From Lachnospiraceae bacterium UBA3689 (GTDB lineage Bacteria > Bacillota > Clostridia > Lachnospirales > Lachnospiraceae): a stretch of 64,000 nt of DNA. The stretch covers positions 91,568-155,567 of the forward strand of contig DFIU01000015.1 of the NCBI GenBank assembly GCA_002371465.1, written 5' to 3'. The notes under the pieces are model-generated. The model did not search any database, was not told the DNA's origin, and worked only from the letters and a program-made list of their open reading frames with translations. How positions within the stretch are numbered: the first letter of the stretch is position 1; each line of letters opens with the position of its first letter. The position numbers and the translations under genes are program-made. Positions 33,247-41,601 of the stretch are shown here, one piece after another.

Positions 33247-33786
33247 TTAGCGGGGGACAGTCCCCAGGATCACCTGCGCGACTTCTGTCATGGGCGTCGA
33301 GCTTTCCATGCTGCGCTTTTGGATGAAGCGGTAAGCCTGGTCCTCGGTCATGCCCTGCTGGTCCATGAGATACTCCTTGGCATCCGTGATCAGCTTAAGA
33401 TCAGAGTCGGAGCGATGGGGCAGACGTTTTTCCAGGGCTCGTTCGTCGAGCTGCTGCAGGATATGGATCCCACCGATCAGCTCGCCCGCTTTGACCGGCA
33501 GAGTAACTTTAAAAAGATCTTCATTTTCACAGTAATCAAGATCGCCCGGTTTACCCAGACAGAGGAAGAAGCAGTCCCCGCCCAGGATGTCAGCCAGTTC
33601 ATCCGCCGTCATATCACCCAGGCGGGCTGACATGACGATGACGCCACCGTCCATACGCCTGGCAGCGCGGATGGTCTCCTGACCGGAGGAACAGACGGCG
33701 CGGATTTCGATTCCATTGCGCCGGAGGATCCTGACGATGGACTCACGGAGCGTTTCGTTCCGGATCGCAACGATCGTACGAATCAT
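33247..33786 (-). CDS. ANTAR-domain antitermination regulator with degenerate receiver
   Basis: The 179-residue protein has an N-terminal receiver-like domain (residues 1-115) and a C-terminal ANTAR domain (about 125-175; DAKEYLMDQQGMTEDQAYRFIQKRSMESSTPMTEVAQVIL), the RNA-binding module of AmiR/NasR/EutV. The receiver lacks the phosphoacceptor aspartate: the expected position reads VIVMSARLGD, and the N-terminal acidic pair is replaced by RNE. It is therefore probably controlled by a ligand or partner protein, as with AmiR. The gene follows glnA by 27 bases on the same strand. Clostridial glnA loci with such an antiterminator are known. Its targets are inferred to be the hexaloop leaders of glnA, nhaC, asnB and gltB. 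Confidence 0.9.
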   Translation of the reverse strand: MIRTIVAIRNETLRESIVRILRRNGIEIRAVCSSGQETIRAARRMDGGVIVMSARLGDMTADELADILGGDCFFLCLGKPGDLDYCENEDLFKVTLPVKAGELIGGIHILQQLDERALEKRLPHRSDSDLKLITDAKEYLMDQQGMTEDQAYRFIQKRSMESSTPMTEVAQVILGTVPR

Positions 33787-33813
33787 GTCAGCCTCCTTGG
33801 ATGATCGGACAGG

Positions 33814-35142
33814 TTAATAGATATTCATGTAGCTCTTTAATTCCCAGTCGGATACGGAAGTTCTGAAATCGTCCCATTCCTTCTCCTTGCCAGCGACATA
33901 CTGGCTGAAGCAGTGGCCGCCCAGAACATCGACCAGGAGCTGATCTTCGGAGAGCGCCGTAATGGCATCCTTGAGGGAAGCGGGCAGGGCGTCGATGTCA
34001 TGTTTCTTCCGCTCGGCTTTTGTCATGGCGAAGATATTGCTGGTAATTTCAGCCGGCGGGGTCAGCCCCTTTTTAATCCCGTCAAGACCTGCCGCCAGGC
34101 AGCCGGCAAGGGCAAGATAGGGGTTGGCGGAAGGATCCGGACACCTGAGTTCGACTCGTGTCGCCTTGCCTCTTGCTGCCGGAATCCGGATCAGAGCCGA
34201 CCGGTTGGAAGCGGACCAGGCGATGTAGCAGGGAGCTTCATAGCCCGGCACCAGGCGCTTATAGGAGTTGACCAGGGGATTGGTCAGGGCGGCAAGGCCC
34301 TTTACATGAGTCAGGATGCCGGCGATGAAGGAGTAGGCTTCCTTTGAGAGCCGCTTGTCTCCATTTTCATCATAGAAAACGTTCCTGCCGTCCTTGTAGA
34401 GGGACATATTGATATGCATGCCGGAGCCGTTGACGCCGAAGAGGGGCTTGGGCATGAAGGTCGCGTGCAGACCGTTCTTCTGAGCGACGACCTTGACCGC
34501 CAGCTTGAAGGTCATGATCTTGTCTGCTGTGGAGAGGGCGGGACCGTATTTGAAGTCGATCTCGTGCTGACCGACGGCAACCTCGTGATGGGAGGCTTCG
34601 ATTTCGTAGCCCATCTTTTCCAGATCCAGGCAGATCTCCCGTCGGGTGTCGGAGCCGTGATCGAGGGGAGCTAAGTCGAAGTAACCGGCACGGTCACCGG
34701 TTTTGGTCGTGGTATTGCCATTTTCATCGGTCTCAAAGAGGAAGAACTCGCACTCGGGACCGACGTCGAATTCGTAACCCATGGAGGCGGCGCGGTCGAT
34801 TTCTTTCTTAAGGACATAGCGGGGATCGCCGGCAAAGGGAGTGCCGTCTGGGTTGTAGACGTTGCAGATCAGCCTGGCGACTCTGCCGTGCTGGGGGCGC
34901 CAGGGGAAGACGGTCCAGCTGTCAAGATCCGGATAGAGGTACTGATCGGATTCGTTAATTCTGGCGAAGCCTTCAATCGAGCTGCCGTCGACCATGATCT
35001 GATTGCTGACAGCTTTTTTGAGCTGGGATCTGGTGATCGCGACGTTCTTTAGCTGACCGAAGATATCGGTGAACTGCATCCGGATGAACTCAACGTCCTG
35101 TTCTTCCGCCATTCTTAATATGTCTTCTTTTGTGTAACCCAT
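33814..35142 (-). CDS. glnA: glutamine synthetase type I
   Basis: GlnA makes glutamine from glutamate, ammonium and ATP. The 442-residue length is that of Firmicute GSI-alpha. Signatures seen are [39 protein letters not shown], the ATP-binding [17 protein letters not shown], and [17 protein letters not shown] C-terminal pocket residues ([14 protein letters not shown]). No adenylylation motif is obvious. ATG 35142 follows GGAGGAGG; a TTG at 35157 lies inside that site and is rejected. A consensus promoter and an antitermination-type leader precede it, and the ANTAR regulator follows. Confidence 0.96.
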   Translation of the reverse strand: MGYTKEDILRMAEEQDVEFIRMQFTDIFGQLKNVAITRSQLKKAVSNQIMVDGSSIEGFARINESDQYLYPDLDSWTVFPWRPQHGRVARLICNVYNPDGTPFAGDPRYVLKKEIDRAASMGYEFDVGPECEFFLFETDENGNTTTKTGDRAGYFDLAPLDHGSDTRREICLDLEKMGYEIEASHHEVAVGQHEIDFKYGPALSTADKIMTFKLAVKVVAQKNGLHATFMPKPLFGVNGSGMHINMSLYKDGRNVFYDENGDKRLSKEAYSFIAGILTHVKGLAALTNPLVNSYKRLVPGYEAPCYIAWSASNRSALIRIPAARGKATRVELRCPDPSANPYLALAGCLAAGLDGIKKGLTPPAEITSNIFAMTKAERKKHDIDALPASLKDAITALSEDQLLVDVLGGHCFSQYVAGKEKEWDDFRTSVSDWELKSYMNIY

Positions 35143-35212
35143 AAGTACCTCCTCCAATCGGTATGCCCTTTATTGGTCGTTTCCTTAAAAAACAGCTGAC
35201 CCTTGCGGGTAT

Positions 35213-35307
35213 AAAAAAAGAAAGAGCCAGTGGTGCCTGTATTCATACAGGAGCGCCCTTGCTCTTTCTATGTGCCAAATTATAAGTTGGTGCCCAATCG
35301 CTGTCAA
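35213..35307 (-). promoter_or_regulatory. glnA leader: consensus promoter, A1/G4 hexaloop hairpin and overlapping terminator
   Basis: On the minus strand TTGACA (35307-35302), 17 bases and TATAAT (35284-35279) form a perfect promoter. The transcript then carries GAGC-AAGGGC-GCTC (35264-35251), a hexaloop with A1 and G4, followed by CCTGT-ATGAAT-ACAGG (35251-35236). The terminator pairs AGAAAGAGC (35269-35261) with GCTCTTTCT (35227-35219) before seven T residues. The GAGC arm of the hexaloop hairpin is shared with the terminator, so the two exclude each other. Confidence 0.78.
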
Positions 35308-35365
35308 GACAGAAATGAAAAAATTTCATAGGGGCTATGAGTGATGGCTTAAGTTCAATGCCGGG

Positions 35366-36985
35366 TCAGTCTTCTTTGGTCTGATCCAGGTGACGGATGG
35401 CTGCGCTGACAAAGCCTCGGAACAGGGGGTGGGGTCTGTTGGGGCGGGACTTGAACTCCGGATGTGCCTGGGTTGCGATGAAGAAGGGGTGGTCCGGAAG
35501 CTCGCACATCTCCACGATCCGACCGTCCGGGGACTGACCGGAGAACTTCATGCCTGCCTGACTTAAGAGGTCCCGGTAATCGTTATTGACCTCATATCTG
35601 TGGCGGTGGCGTTCGGAGATATCCTGGGATCCGTAGAGTTCATAGGCAAGAGAATCCTCTTCCAGCCGGCAGGGGTAGGAGCCCAGCCGGAGGGTACCGC
35701 CGATGTTGGTTACGCCGTTCTGGTCGGGCATAAGGGCGATGACCGGATGGGCAGTATCAGGCTTAAACTCGATGGAATCCGCATCCTCCATGCCTGCCGC
35801 GTGGCGGGCAAATTCGATGATGCTCAGCTGCATACCCAGGCAGAGCCCCAGGTAGGGGACCCGGTGTTCGCGGGCGTAGCGGATGGCGCAGATCATCCCC
35901 TCGATGCCGCGCTCGCCGAAGCCGCCCGGAACCAGGATGCCGTCGACGTCGTCCAGCAGGACGGAAGCGGTCTCCGGCGTCACATTTTCCGATTCGATCC
36001 ACTTGATGTGGACATCGGCGTAGTTGTAGATGCCGCCGTGTTTTAAGGCTTCGACGACGGAGAGGTAGGCGTCGTGGAGGGCGGTATATTTGCCGACCAG
36101 GGCGATGGTGACATCCTTCTTGGGATGGCGGAGACGGTTGACCAGGTCCCTCCAGTCCGCCAGATCCGGCTCCGGACAGGGCAGATCGAGAGCCTTTAAG
36201 ACGACCTGGGCAATTTTTTCCTGTTCCAGAGCCAGAGGAGCTTCATAGAGATAGCTGACGTCCAGGTTCTGGACGACATGGTCCCTGGGCACGTTGCAGA
36301 AGAGGGCGACCTTGTCCCGGATCGACTGGGGTACCTCCATTTCCGAGCGGAGGACGACCATTTCCGGCTGGATGCCCATGGACTGCAGCTGTTTGACCGC
36401 CATCTGGGTCGGCTTGGTCTTCAGCTCGCGGGAGCAGCGGAGGTAGGGCAGGAGGGAGACGATCATGAGGATCGCATTTCCGGGTCCGACCTCCTGCTTG
36501 AACTGGCGGATAGCCTCCAGGAAGGGTTGGGATTCGATATCGCCGACAGTCCCGCCCACCTCGATCAGGGAAATGGTGAGGGAGTCCGGGTCGTCATCGT
36601 GATAGAAATAGGATTTGATCTCATTGGTGATGTGGGGGATGACCTGAACGGTGCCTCCGCCGTAGTCACCGCGGCGCTCTTTATTTAAGACGGACCAGTA
36701 AACCTTGCCGGTAGTGACGTTGGAATTGTGGGTCAGGGATTCGTCTATAAAGCGCTCGTAGTGGCCCAGGTCCAGGTCGGTCTCGGTGCCGTCGTCCGTT
36801 ACATAGACCTCGCCGTGCTGTATGGGGTTCATCGTTCCGGGGTCGATGTTGATGTAGGGGTCCAGCTTCTGCATGGTGACCTTATAACCCCTCGCCTTTA
36901 AGAGCCTGCCCAGGGATGCGGCGGTGATGCCCTTGCCCAGACCGGATACTACGCCGCCGGTGACAAATACGTACTTTGTTGCCAT
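35366..36985 (-). CDS. pyrG: CTP synthase
   Basis: PyrG aminates UTP to CTP using glutamine. The 539-residue protein has the synthase domain ([52 protein letters not shown]) and the class I glutaminase domain with GGFGERG, the nucleophile in [10 protein letters not shown] and the C-terminal [11 protein letters not shown] 36985 follows ACGGAGG; the frame extends further upstream but through a terminator and is rejected. It lies between the nitrogen genes glnA and asnB, both linked through glutamine. Confidence 0.96.
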   Translation of the reverse strand: MATKYVFVTGGVVSGLGKGITAASLGRLLKARGYKVTMQKLDPYINIDPGTMNPIQHGEVYVTDDGTETDLDLGHYERFIDESLTHNSNVTTGKVYWSVLNKERRGDYGGGTVQVIPHITNEIKSYFYHDDDPDSLTISLIEVGGTVGDIESQPFLEAIRQFKQEVGPGNAILMIVSLLPYLRCSRELKTKPTQMAVKQLQSMGIQPEMVVLRSEMEVPQSIRDKVALFCNVPRDHVVQNLDVSYLYEAPLALEQEKIAQVVLKALDLPCPEPDLADWRDLVNRLRHPKKDVTIALVGKYTALHDAYLSVVEALKHGGIYNYADVHIKWIESENVTPETASVLLDDVDGILVPGGFGERGIEGMICAIRYAREHRVPYLGLCLGMQLSIIEFARHAAGMEDADSIEFKPDTAHPVIALMPDQNGVTNIGGTLRLGSYPCRLEEDSLAYELYGSQDISERHRHRYEVNNDYRDLLSQAGMKFSGQSPDGRIVEMCELPDHPFFIATQAHPEFKSRPNRPHPLFRGFVSAAIRHLDQTKED

Positions 36986-37008
36986 GTCATACCTCCGTTT
37001 TTGAATAC

Positions 37009-37056
37009 AAAAAGAGCCGCGAAGAGTGAGAGATCCCCAATTTTCTTCGCGGCTTT
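37009..37056 (-). terminator. leader terminator of pyrG
   Basis: On the minus strand AGCCGCGAAGA (37054-37044) pairs with TCTTCGCGGCT (37024-37014) and runs into CTTTTTG, directly before the ribosome site of pyrG. An intrinsic terminator inside a leader implies attenuation. In Bacillus, pyrG attenuation responds to CTP by extra G addition at the transcript start; here no GGGCTC start was identified, so the mechanism may differ. Confidence 0.8.
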
Positions 37057-37210
37057 GCGTTAACGTCTGATGTCGCGCCTGTCTGGCAGCTGTCATGCTT
37101 TATGAACTTGTGTTATAACACACATGCAGTATAATTTACACCCGGTTTCAGGACTTGTAAAGACCAATTTCAAAATTTTATGCGGAAATTCTGAATTGAG
37201 ATCTGGGGGC

Positions 37211-37328
37211 TTGACAAGGCTGCTGTCCGGGTGCTAGGTTAAATGCAAAATTAAAAATCAGCAGTCCAAGGGCGGACGGCAGACCTTCGTAAGGAAGCGG
37301 AGATCTGCTGTCCGCCTTTTCGTTTTTT
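37211..37328 (+). promoter_or_regulatory. asnB leader: promoter, A1/G4 hexaloop hairpin and overlapping terminator
   Basis: TTGACA (37211-37216), 18 bases and TAGGTT (37235-37240) form the promoter. GTCC-AAGGGC-GGAC (37264-37277) has the same six-base loop as the glnA leader. Its GGC of the loop and GGAC arm also form the start of the terminator arm GGCGGACGGCAGA (37271-37283), which pairs with TCTGCTGTCCGCC (37304-37316) before two T-runs. Hairpin and terminator therefore exclude each other. Confidence 0.75.
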
Positions 37329-37372
37329 GAAGAGACAAAAAGGGAAGGGCTGCGGGAAGGAGGGCGTCATGT

Positions 37373-38986
37373 ATGTGCAGTATTATGGGATTTGAATCAA
37401 GGAGGAGTTGTTCGCGAAATCATGCGGAGGACGCTTTGGCTAAGACGTCTTCCCGCGGACCGGACAGCAGCCGGTTTGAAGAGGCAGGGGAGGGATGGCT
37501 GGGCTTTCAGCGCCTGTCCATTATGGGACCGGGGGAAGCCGGTATGCAGCCCTTTCATCTGGGGGATGACCGCTGCGTCTGCAACGGCGAGCTATACGGC
37601 TTTCGGGAGATGAAGACCGATCTGATCGCGGACGGCTATACGTTCAGCAGCCAGTCCGACTGCGAGATCATCCTGCCCCTCTACCATAAATATGGTACGG
37701 ACCTCTTTGGGATGCTGGACGCCGAATTCGCCATGATTATCTATGACGCCAAGCAGGGCAAGCTGATCGCGGCGAGGGACCCGATCGGGATCCGTCCCCT
37801 GCACTACGGCTATGACCGGGAAGGCAAGATCATTTTCGCGTCAGAGGCAAAGAACCTGGTCGGTCTGGTTGACCGGATCATGCCTTTTCCGCCGGGCTGC
37901 TACTATCTGGACGGAACCTTTCACCATTATGCGGAGATCGATAGGGGCAGAAAGGCAGCAGCGGGGGAGGTTCCGACCGAGGTCATCTATGACAGCGCTG
38001 AGGAGGCATCGGTCAAGATCCGCAATCTTTTGGTCAAGGGCATTGAAAAGCGGCTGGATGCGGATGCGCCCCTGGGCTTTCTGCTTTCGGGCGGGCTTGA
38101 CTCCTCCCTTGTCTGCGCGGTTTCGGCAAGGCTCCTGCAAAAGCCCATCCGGACCTTTGCCATCGGCATGAAACAGGACGCCATCGACCTCAAGTATGCG
38201 CGGGAGGTTGCCGAGTATCTGGGCACCGACCATTCGGAGGTTATCATCGACCGGGATACCGTAATCGGTTCCTTAAAGGAAGTGATTGCGGCGCTGGGGA
38301 CCTTTGATATCACGACCATCCGCGCCAGCATGGGCATGTACCTTTGCTGCAAGTGGATCCACCAGCATACAGATGTCCGGGTCCTTTTGACCGGAGAAGT
38401 TTCCGACGAGCTGTTCGGCTACAAGTATACGGACTTCGCCCCGTCGGCGGAGGAATTCCAGAAGGAGGCGGAGAAGCGGATTCGGGAGATCCACGTCTAC
38501 GACGTCCTCCGTGCCGACCGCAGCATCTCCGTTCACTCAATGGAGGCGCGCATTCCCTTTGGGGACCTGGATTTTGTCAGCTATGTCATGCGGCTCGATC
38601 CTAAGGTCAAGATGAACACCTACGGCATGGGCAAGTATCTGCTCCGCCACGCCTTTGAAAACAGCGACTGGCTGCCACGGGATATTCTGATGCGGGAAAA
38701 GGCGGCATTTTCCGACGCCGTCGGTCACTCCCTGGCGGATGAGCTGAAAGCTTATGCAAATGAGACCTATACCGATGAGGCATTTGAGGAGAAGCGGCAG
38801 AAATATACTCACGCCCAGCCTTTTACCAAGGAATCCCTGCTGTATCGGGAGATCTTTGAGGAGTATTATCCGGGACAGAGCGAGATGATCCCCGCCTTCT
38901 GGATGCCCAACCGCACCTGGCCGGGCTGCGATGTGGACGATCCGTCCGCCCGGGTTTTGTCCAACTACGGAGGGTCGGGCAAGTAA
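37373..38986 (+). CDS. asnB: asparagine synthase B-type, glutamine-hydrolysing
   Basis: The 537-residue enzyme starts with MCSIMG, so Cys2 is the amidotransferase nucleophile after Met removal. The glutaminase domain shows SSRGPDS, FQRLSIMG and the VCNGELYG loop. The synthetase domain has the ATP pyrophosphatase P-loop LGFLLSGGLDSSLV and the C-terminal SVHSMEARIPFGDLDFV. It makes asparagine from aspartate, glutamine and ATP. ATG 37373 follows AAGGAGG with adequate spacing. A hexaloop-terminator leader precedes it. Confidence 0.94.
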   Translation: MCSIMGFESRRSCSRNHAEDALAKTSSRGPDSSRFEEAGEGWLGFQRLSIMGPGEAGMQPFHLGDDRCVCNGELYGFREMKTDLIADGYTFSSQSDCEIILPLYHKYGTDLFGMLDAEFAMIIYDAKQGKLIAARDPIGIRPLHYGYDREGKIIFASEAKNLVGLVDRIMPFPPGCYYLDGTFHHYAEIDRGRKAAAGEVPTEVIYDSAEEASVKIRNLLVKGIEKRLDADAPLGFLLSGGLDSSLVCAVSARLLQKPIRTFAIGMKQDAIDLKYAREVAEYLGTDHSEVIIDRDTVIGSLKEVIAALGTFDITTIRASMGMYLCCKWIHQHTDVRVLLTGEVSDELFGYKYTDFAPSAEEFQKEAEKRIREIHVYDVLRADRSISVHSMEARIPFGDLDFVSYVMRLDPKVKMNTYGMGKYLLRHAFENSDWLPRDILMREKAAFSDAVGHSLADELKAYANETYTDEAFEEKRQKYTHAQPFTKESLLYREIFEEYYPGQSEMIPAFWMPNRTWPGCDVDDPSARVLSNYGGSGK

Positions 38987-39035
38987 AGAGATCGTTTGTT
39001 TTCGACACCAAGGATAGGCGGTCCCTGATCCGCTT

Positions 39036-39160
39036 AAGGTTAAGCCTACAAGATCGGTTCAAACGATTACTTCCTTCATATAGAGGAAGCATAATGAGCA
39101 ATGCTTGCTTTTGCATAAGGCTAAATCTAAAACATCAGTTAACACGATTTCTTCCATATA
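39036..39160 (+). repeat. degenerate direct repeat in the asnB-fprA gap
   Basis: A segment of about 45 bases beginning AAGGTTAAGCCTACAAGATC (39036) recurs as AAGGCTAAATCTAAAACATC (39117), both ending near CTTCC..ATATA. The two copies are 81 bp apart with about 75 percent identity by eye. No gene lies in the gap. Confidence 0.45.
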
Positions 39161-39168
39161 ATCATATA

Positions 39169-39224
39169 ATAAGGCAGCAAAAACCTCCGATCCACTTGCG
39201 AATCGGAGGTTTTTGCTGCCTTAT
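39169..39224. terminator. bidirectional terminator between asnB and fprA
   Basis: ATAAGGCAGCAAAAACCTCC and GGAGGTTTTTGCTGCCTTAT are perfect inverted copies, part of a 23-bp stem with a nine-base loop. It separates two convergent genes and serves both. Confidence 0.9.
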
Positions 39225-39286
39225 CTGCTTTTCTTTATATTTAAGAAAGATTATGCTATCGGCCCTTCAAAGCGGAGCGGAGCTAC

Positions 39287-40474
39287 TCAAAGGGCTTTGG
39301 CGAATTCTCTGCCGTATTCAATGCAGGCATGAAGAGCCTCTTCATCCGGAACCCACTGGCAGGTCTTGCCGTCCATGACGATTTCAAAGCCGCAGTCAGT
39401 AAGACCGGCGGTCAGCTTTTTTAAGCCCTGGGGAGCCCAGCCATAGGAGCCGAACGCCGCCGCTTTTTTCTTCTTGAACTTGAGACCCTTCATCATTTCC
39501 AGAAGTCCCCCGATGGCGTAGGACAGACCCTGGTTGATGGTGGGGCAGCCCATGAGGATTGCCTTGGAGTTGAAGACCTCGGTCAGGATGTCATTTTTAT
39601 CCTGCTTGCCGGCTTCCATGATCTTGATGACGGTATCCGGTGTCTCCTGCCGGATGCCTTCGGCAATCGCCTCCGCCATTTTCCGGGTCGAATTCCACAT
39701 GGTGTCGTAGATCAGCGTGACCTGATTCTCCTGGTAGTCATTCGCCCACTTAAGGTAGGTTTCGACGATCTGCATAGGGTTATCTCTCCAGATGACGCCG
39801 TGAGAGGGGCAGATCATGCTGAGCGGTACATTGAGACCGACAACGGTGTCGATTGCCTTCTTGACGTTGCTGCCGTAGAGGTTGAGGATGTTGCAGTAGT
39901 ATTTCTTTGCCTCCGTATAGATCTCTTCGGACAGGTTCTTGTCGTTGAAGAGGGATTCGGTTGCGTAGTGCTGACCGAATCCGTCGTTGGAGAAGAGGAT
40001 CCCTTCGGCATCATAGTAGGTGAACATGGTGTCCGGCCAGTGGCAGAAAGGTGCCGGGATAAAGGTCAGGGTGCCCTTGCCGGTTTCCAGCTTATCTCCC
40101 AGTCCTACGACGTGGAAGTTCCAGTCCTGGTGGTAGTGACCCTCAATGATCTTCTTGCCGTTTGCCGTACAGTAGATCGGGGTGTCCGGAATCTCCCGCA
40201 TGAGTTCCGGAAGCGCGCCGGAGTGGTCGATTTCATTGTGGTTCATGACGACGTAATCGATGTCCTTTAAGTCAATCTCTTCCTTGAGCCGGGAGACAAA
40301 TTCCCTGTCAAAGGGCTGCCAGACGGTGTCAATCAGAACATTCTTGCCGTCGCGGATCAGGTAGGCGTTGTAGGAGCTGCCGCGATGGGTGCTGAGTTCC
40401 TGACCGTGGAAGAGCTGCAGTTCCCAGTCGACCTTGCCGACCCAGGTCACATTGTCCGTAATTTTCTTTCCCAT
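39287..40474 (-). CDS. flavodiiron protein (FprA-type A-type flavoprotein)
   Basis: The 395-residue cytoplasmic protein joins a metallo-beta-lactamase-like diiron domain (residues 1-250) to a flavodoxin domain (about 253-395). Diiron ligands are in NHNEIDHSG, FCHWPDTMF, FSNDGFGQH and PSHGVIWR. The flavodoxin part has the FMN loop IYDTMWNSTRKMAEAIAEG. Such proteins reduce oxygen or nitric oxide to harmless products with electrons from rubredoxin or F420, protecting anaerobes. The gene is monocistronic with its own promoter on the minus strand. Confidence 0.94.
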   Translation of the reverse strand: MGKKITDNVTWVGKVDWELQLFHGQELSTHRGSSYNAYLIRDGKNVLIDTVWQPFDREFVSRLKEEIDLKDIDYVVMNHNEIDHSGALPELMREIPDTPIYCTANGKKIIEGHYHQDWNFHVVGLGDKLETGKGTLTFIPAPFCHWPDTMFTYYDAEGILFSNDGFGQHYATESLFNDKNLSEEIYTEAKKYYCNILNLYGSNVKKAIDTVVGLNVPLSMICPSHGVIWRDNPMQIVETYLKWANDYQENQVTLIYDTMWNSTRKMAEAIAEGIRQETPDTVIKIMEAGKQDKNDILTEVFNSKAILMGCPTINQGLSYAIGGLLEMMKGLKFKKKKAAAFGSYGWAPQGLKKLTAGLTDCGFEIVMDGKTCQWVPDEEALHACIEYGREFAKAL

Positions 40475-40514
40475 AGATTCAAACCTCCATCCTATGATAA
40501 GGCGAAATTCCGGG

Positions 40515-40538
40515 ATCAGACTCTGATCAGAGTCCGAT
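40515..40538. promoter_or_regulatory. near-perfect palindrome in the fprA leader
   Basis: GACTCTGATCAGAGTC (40519-40534) is a perfect 16-bp palindrome, extended by ATC and GAT on each side with one mismatch. It lies 45-60 bases before the fprA start, downstream of a likely promoter (TTACAT and TAAGAT on the minus strand, about 40603-40576). It is a candidate operator for an oxygen- or NO-responsive regulator. Confidence 0.5.
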
Positions 40539-40649
40539 TTTCCGAAAGTATCCGCTTTTCGTCACTGCCCTATCTTACCACAAATGTCCGGAAAATGTAA
40601 TGAGATCCAATCTTAATAAGAAAAATATCAGAAAATATCCTTCTTTCCA

Positions 40650-40679
40650 TTGACATACCTTTAATAATTGAGATATCAT
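40650..40679 (+). promoter_or_regulatory. promoter of the fatty-acid synthesis operon
   Basis: TTGACA (40650-40655) and TATCAT (40674-40679) are 18 bases apart, about 62 bases before acpP. TTGAGATATCATAA overlapping the -10 is partly symmetric and could be bound by the MarR-type regulator at the operon end; this is a guess. Confidence 0.65.
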
Positions 40680-40741
40680 AACCTTGCTTGGAAATTAAAG
40701 ATATTGAGCTAAATAAATGGAAACAATTTGGAGGTAAGACA

Positions 40742-40975
40742 ATGGCAACACTTGACGGAGTAAAAGAAATTATCACAGACACCCTGAAATTCGATGGTGA
40801 GATCACGGAAAATTCGGATCTTTTCAAGGATCTAGAAGCGGATTCCCTCGACGCGGTCGAGCTGGTGATGGCGATTGAAGAGAAGTTCGGCGTCACGGTT
40901 CCGGACGAAGAGATGCCCAATCTCCACACGGTTGGCGATATTGTCAACTATGTGGAAGCGCACAAAGAGGCGTAA
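40742..40975 (+). CDS. acpP: acyl carrier protein
   Basis: The 77-residue acidic protein carries the growing acyl chain on phosphopantetheine attached to Ser35 in EADSLDAVELVMAIEEKFG, the classical DSL motif. ATG 40742 follows TTTGGAGG. It opens a run of eleven co-directional fatty-acid genes, most of them overlapping or closely spaced, and supplies the carrier for all later enzymes. Confidence 0.97.
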   Translation: MATLDGVKEIITDTLKFDGEITENSDLFKDLEADSLDAVELVMAIEEKFGVTVPDEEMPNLHTVGDIVNYVEAHKEA

Positions 40976-41046
40976 GGAAAGTTCCATAGCAAGTAAGGAT
41001 GGGCCGGCGCAAGCTGGCCTTTCCATTTTAAGAGAGGTTGTGCGAG

Positions 41047-41550
41047 ATGGAGTTGACGGAAATCAAGGAACTGATGAAGGAATTTGCGGCTTCGGGACTG
41101 ACATCTTTGAACTTTAGCCAAGGGGAGACCCGGCTGGTTTTAAAGAAGGAAGTCAAGACCGTGGCGATCGCTCCGGCTTTTAGTGCAGGAGCAGAGCCGG
41201 TTTCGGGACTGCCCACGACTGTTTCTGATCAGAAGGAGGGACAGGTCCAAGCCGGCAGTATATCTGTCGATCAGGGCAGATCCAGTGAGCCGGCAAGTCC
41301 CGAAGAAGAGGGGCAGGCGGTTCCCGCCCCCCTTGCAGGCGTCTTTTACCGGGCGTCCAAGCCCGGAGAGGAGCCTTATGTCAGGGAAGGCCAGCAGGTG
41401 AAAAAGGGGCAGACTTTAGGTTTGATCGAGGCGATGAAGATGATGAGCGAGATTCCCGCCCCCATGGACGGCACGATCAAAAGCATCTCCGCGGAGAACG
41501 GAGCCTTTGTCGAATACGGAACCACCCTCATGGTGATGGAAGAGCAGTAA
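41047..41550 (+). CDS. accB: biotin carboxyl carrier protein of acetyl-CoA carboxylase
   Basis: The 167-residue protein has an N-terminal region (MELTEIKELMKEFAASGLTSL) typical of AccB, a Pro/Ser/Gln-rich linker and a biotinyl domain whose modified lysine is in IEAMKMMSE (Lys131). It carries carboxybiotin between AccC and AccAD. The start is ATG 41047 behind AGAGAGG. It is followed by accC with a 51-base gap. Confidence 0.95.
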   Translation: MELTEIKELMKEFAASGLTSLNFSQGETRLVLKKEVKTVAIAPAFSAGAEPVSGLPTTVSDQKEGQVQAGSISVDQGRSSEPASPEEEGQAVPAPLAGVFYRASKPGEEPYVREGQQVKKGQTLGLIEAMKMMSEIPAPMDGTIKSISAENGAFVEYGTTLMVMEEQ

Positions 41551-41601
41551 GACCTGGGAATGTTCCCTCAGGCGCAGATCAAGATAAGGAGCCAGTTGAC
41601 G

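Noticed and set aside
35143..35157. TTG start of glnA five codons upstream of ATG 35142
   Set aside because: The extra codons are the ribosome site GGAGGAGG itself.
35236..35251. Second canonical A1/G4 hexaloop in the glnA leader
   Set aside because: CCTGT-ATGAAT-ACAGG has A1 but A, not G, at position 4, and the loop can close further, so it is only a weak candidate.
37009..37056. pyrG leader as a fifth member of the hexaloop set
   Set aside because: No six-base A1/G4 loop sharing the terminator arm could be found there.
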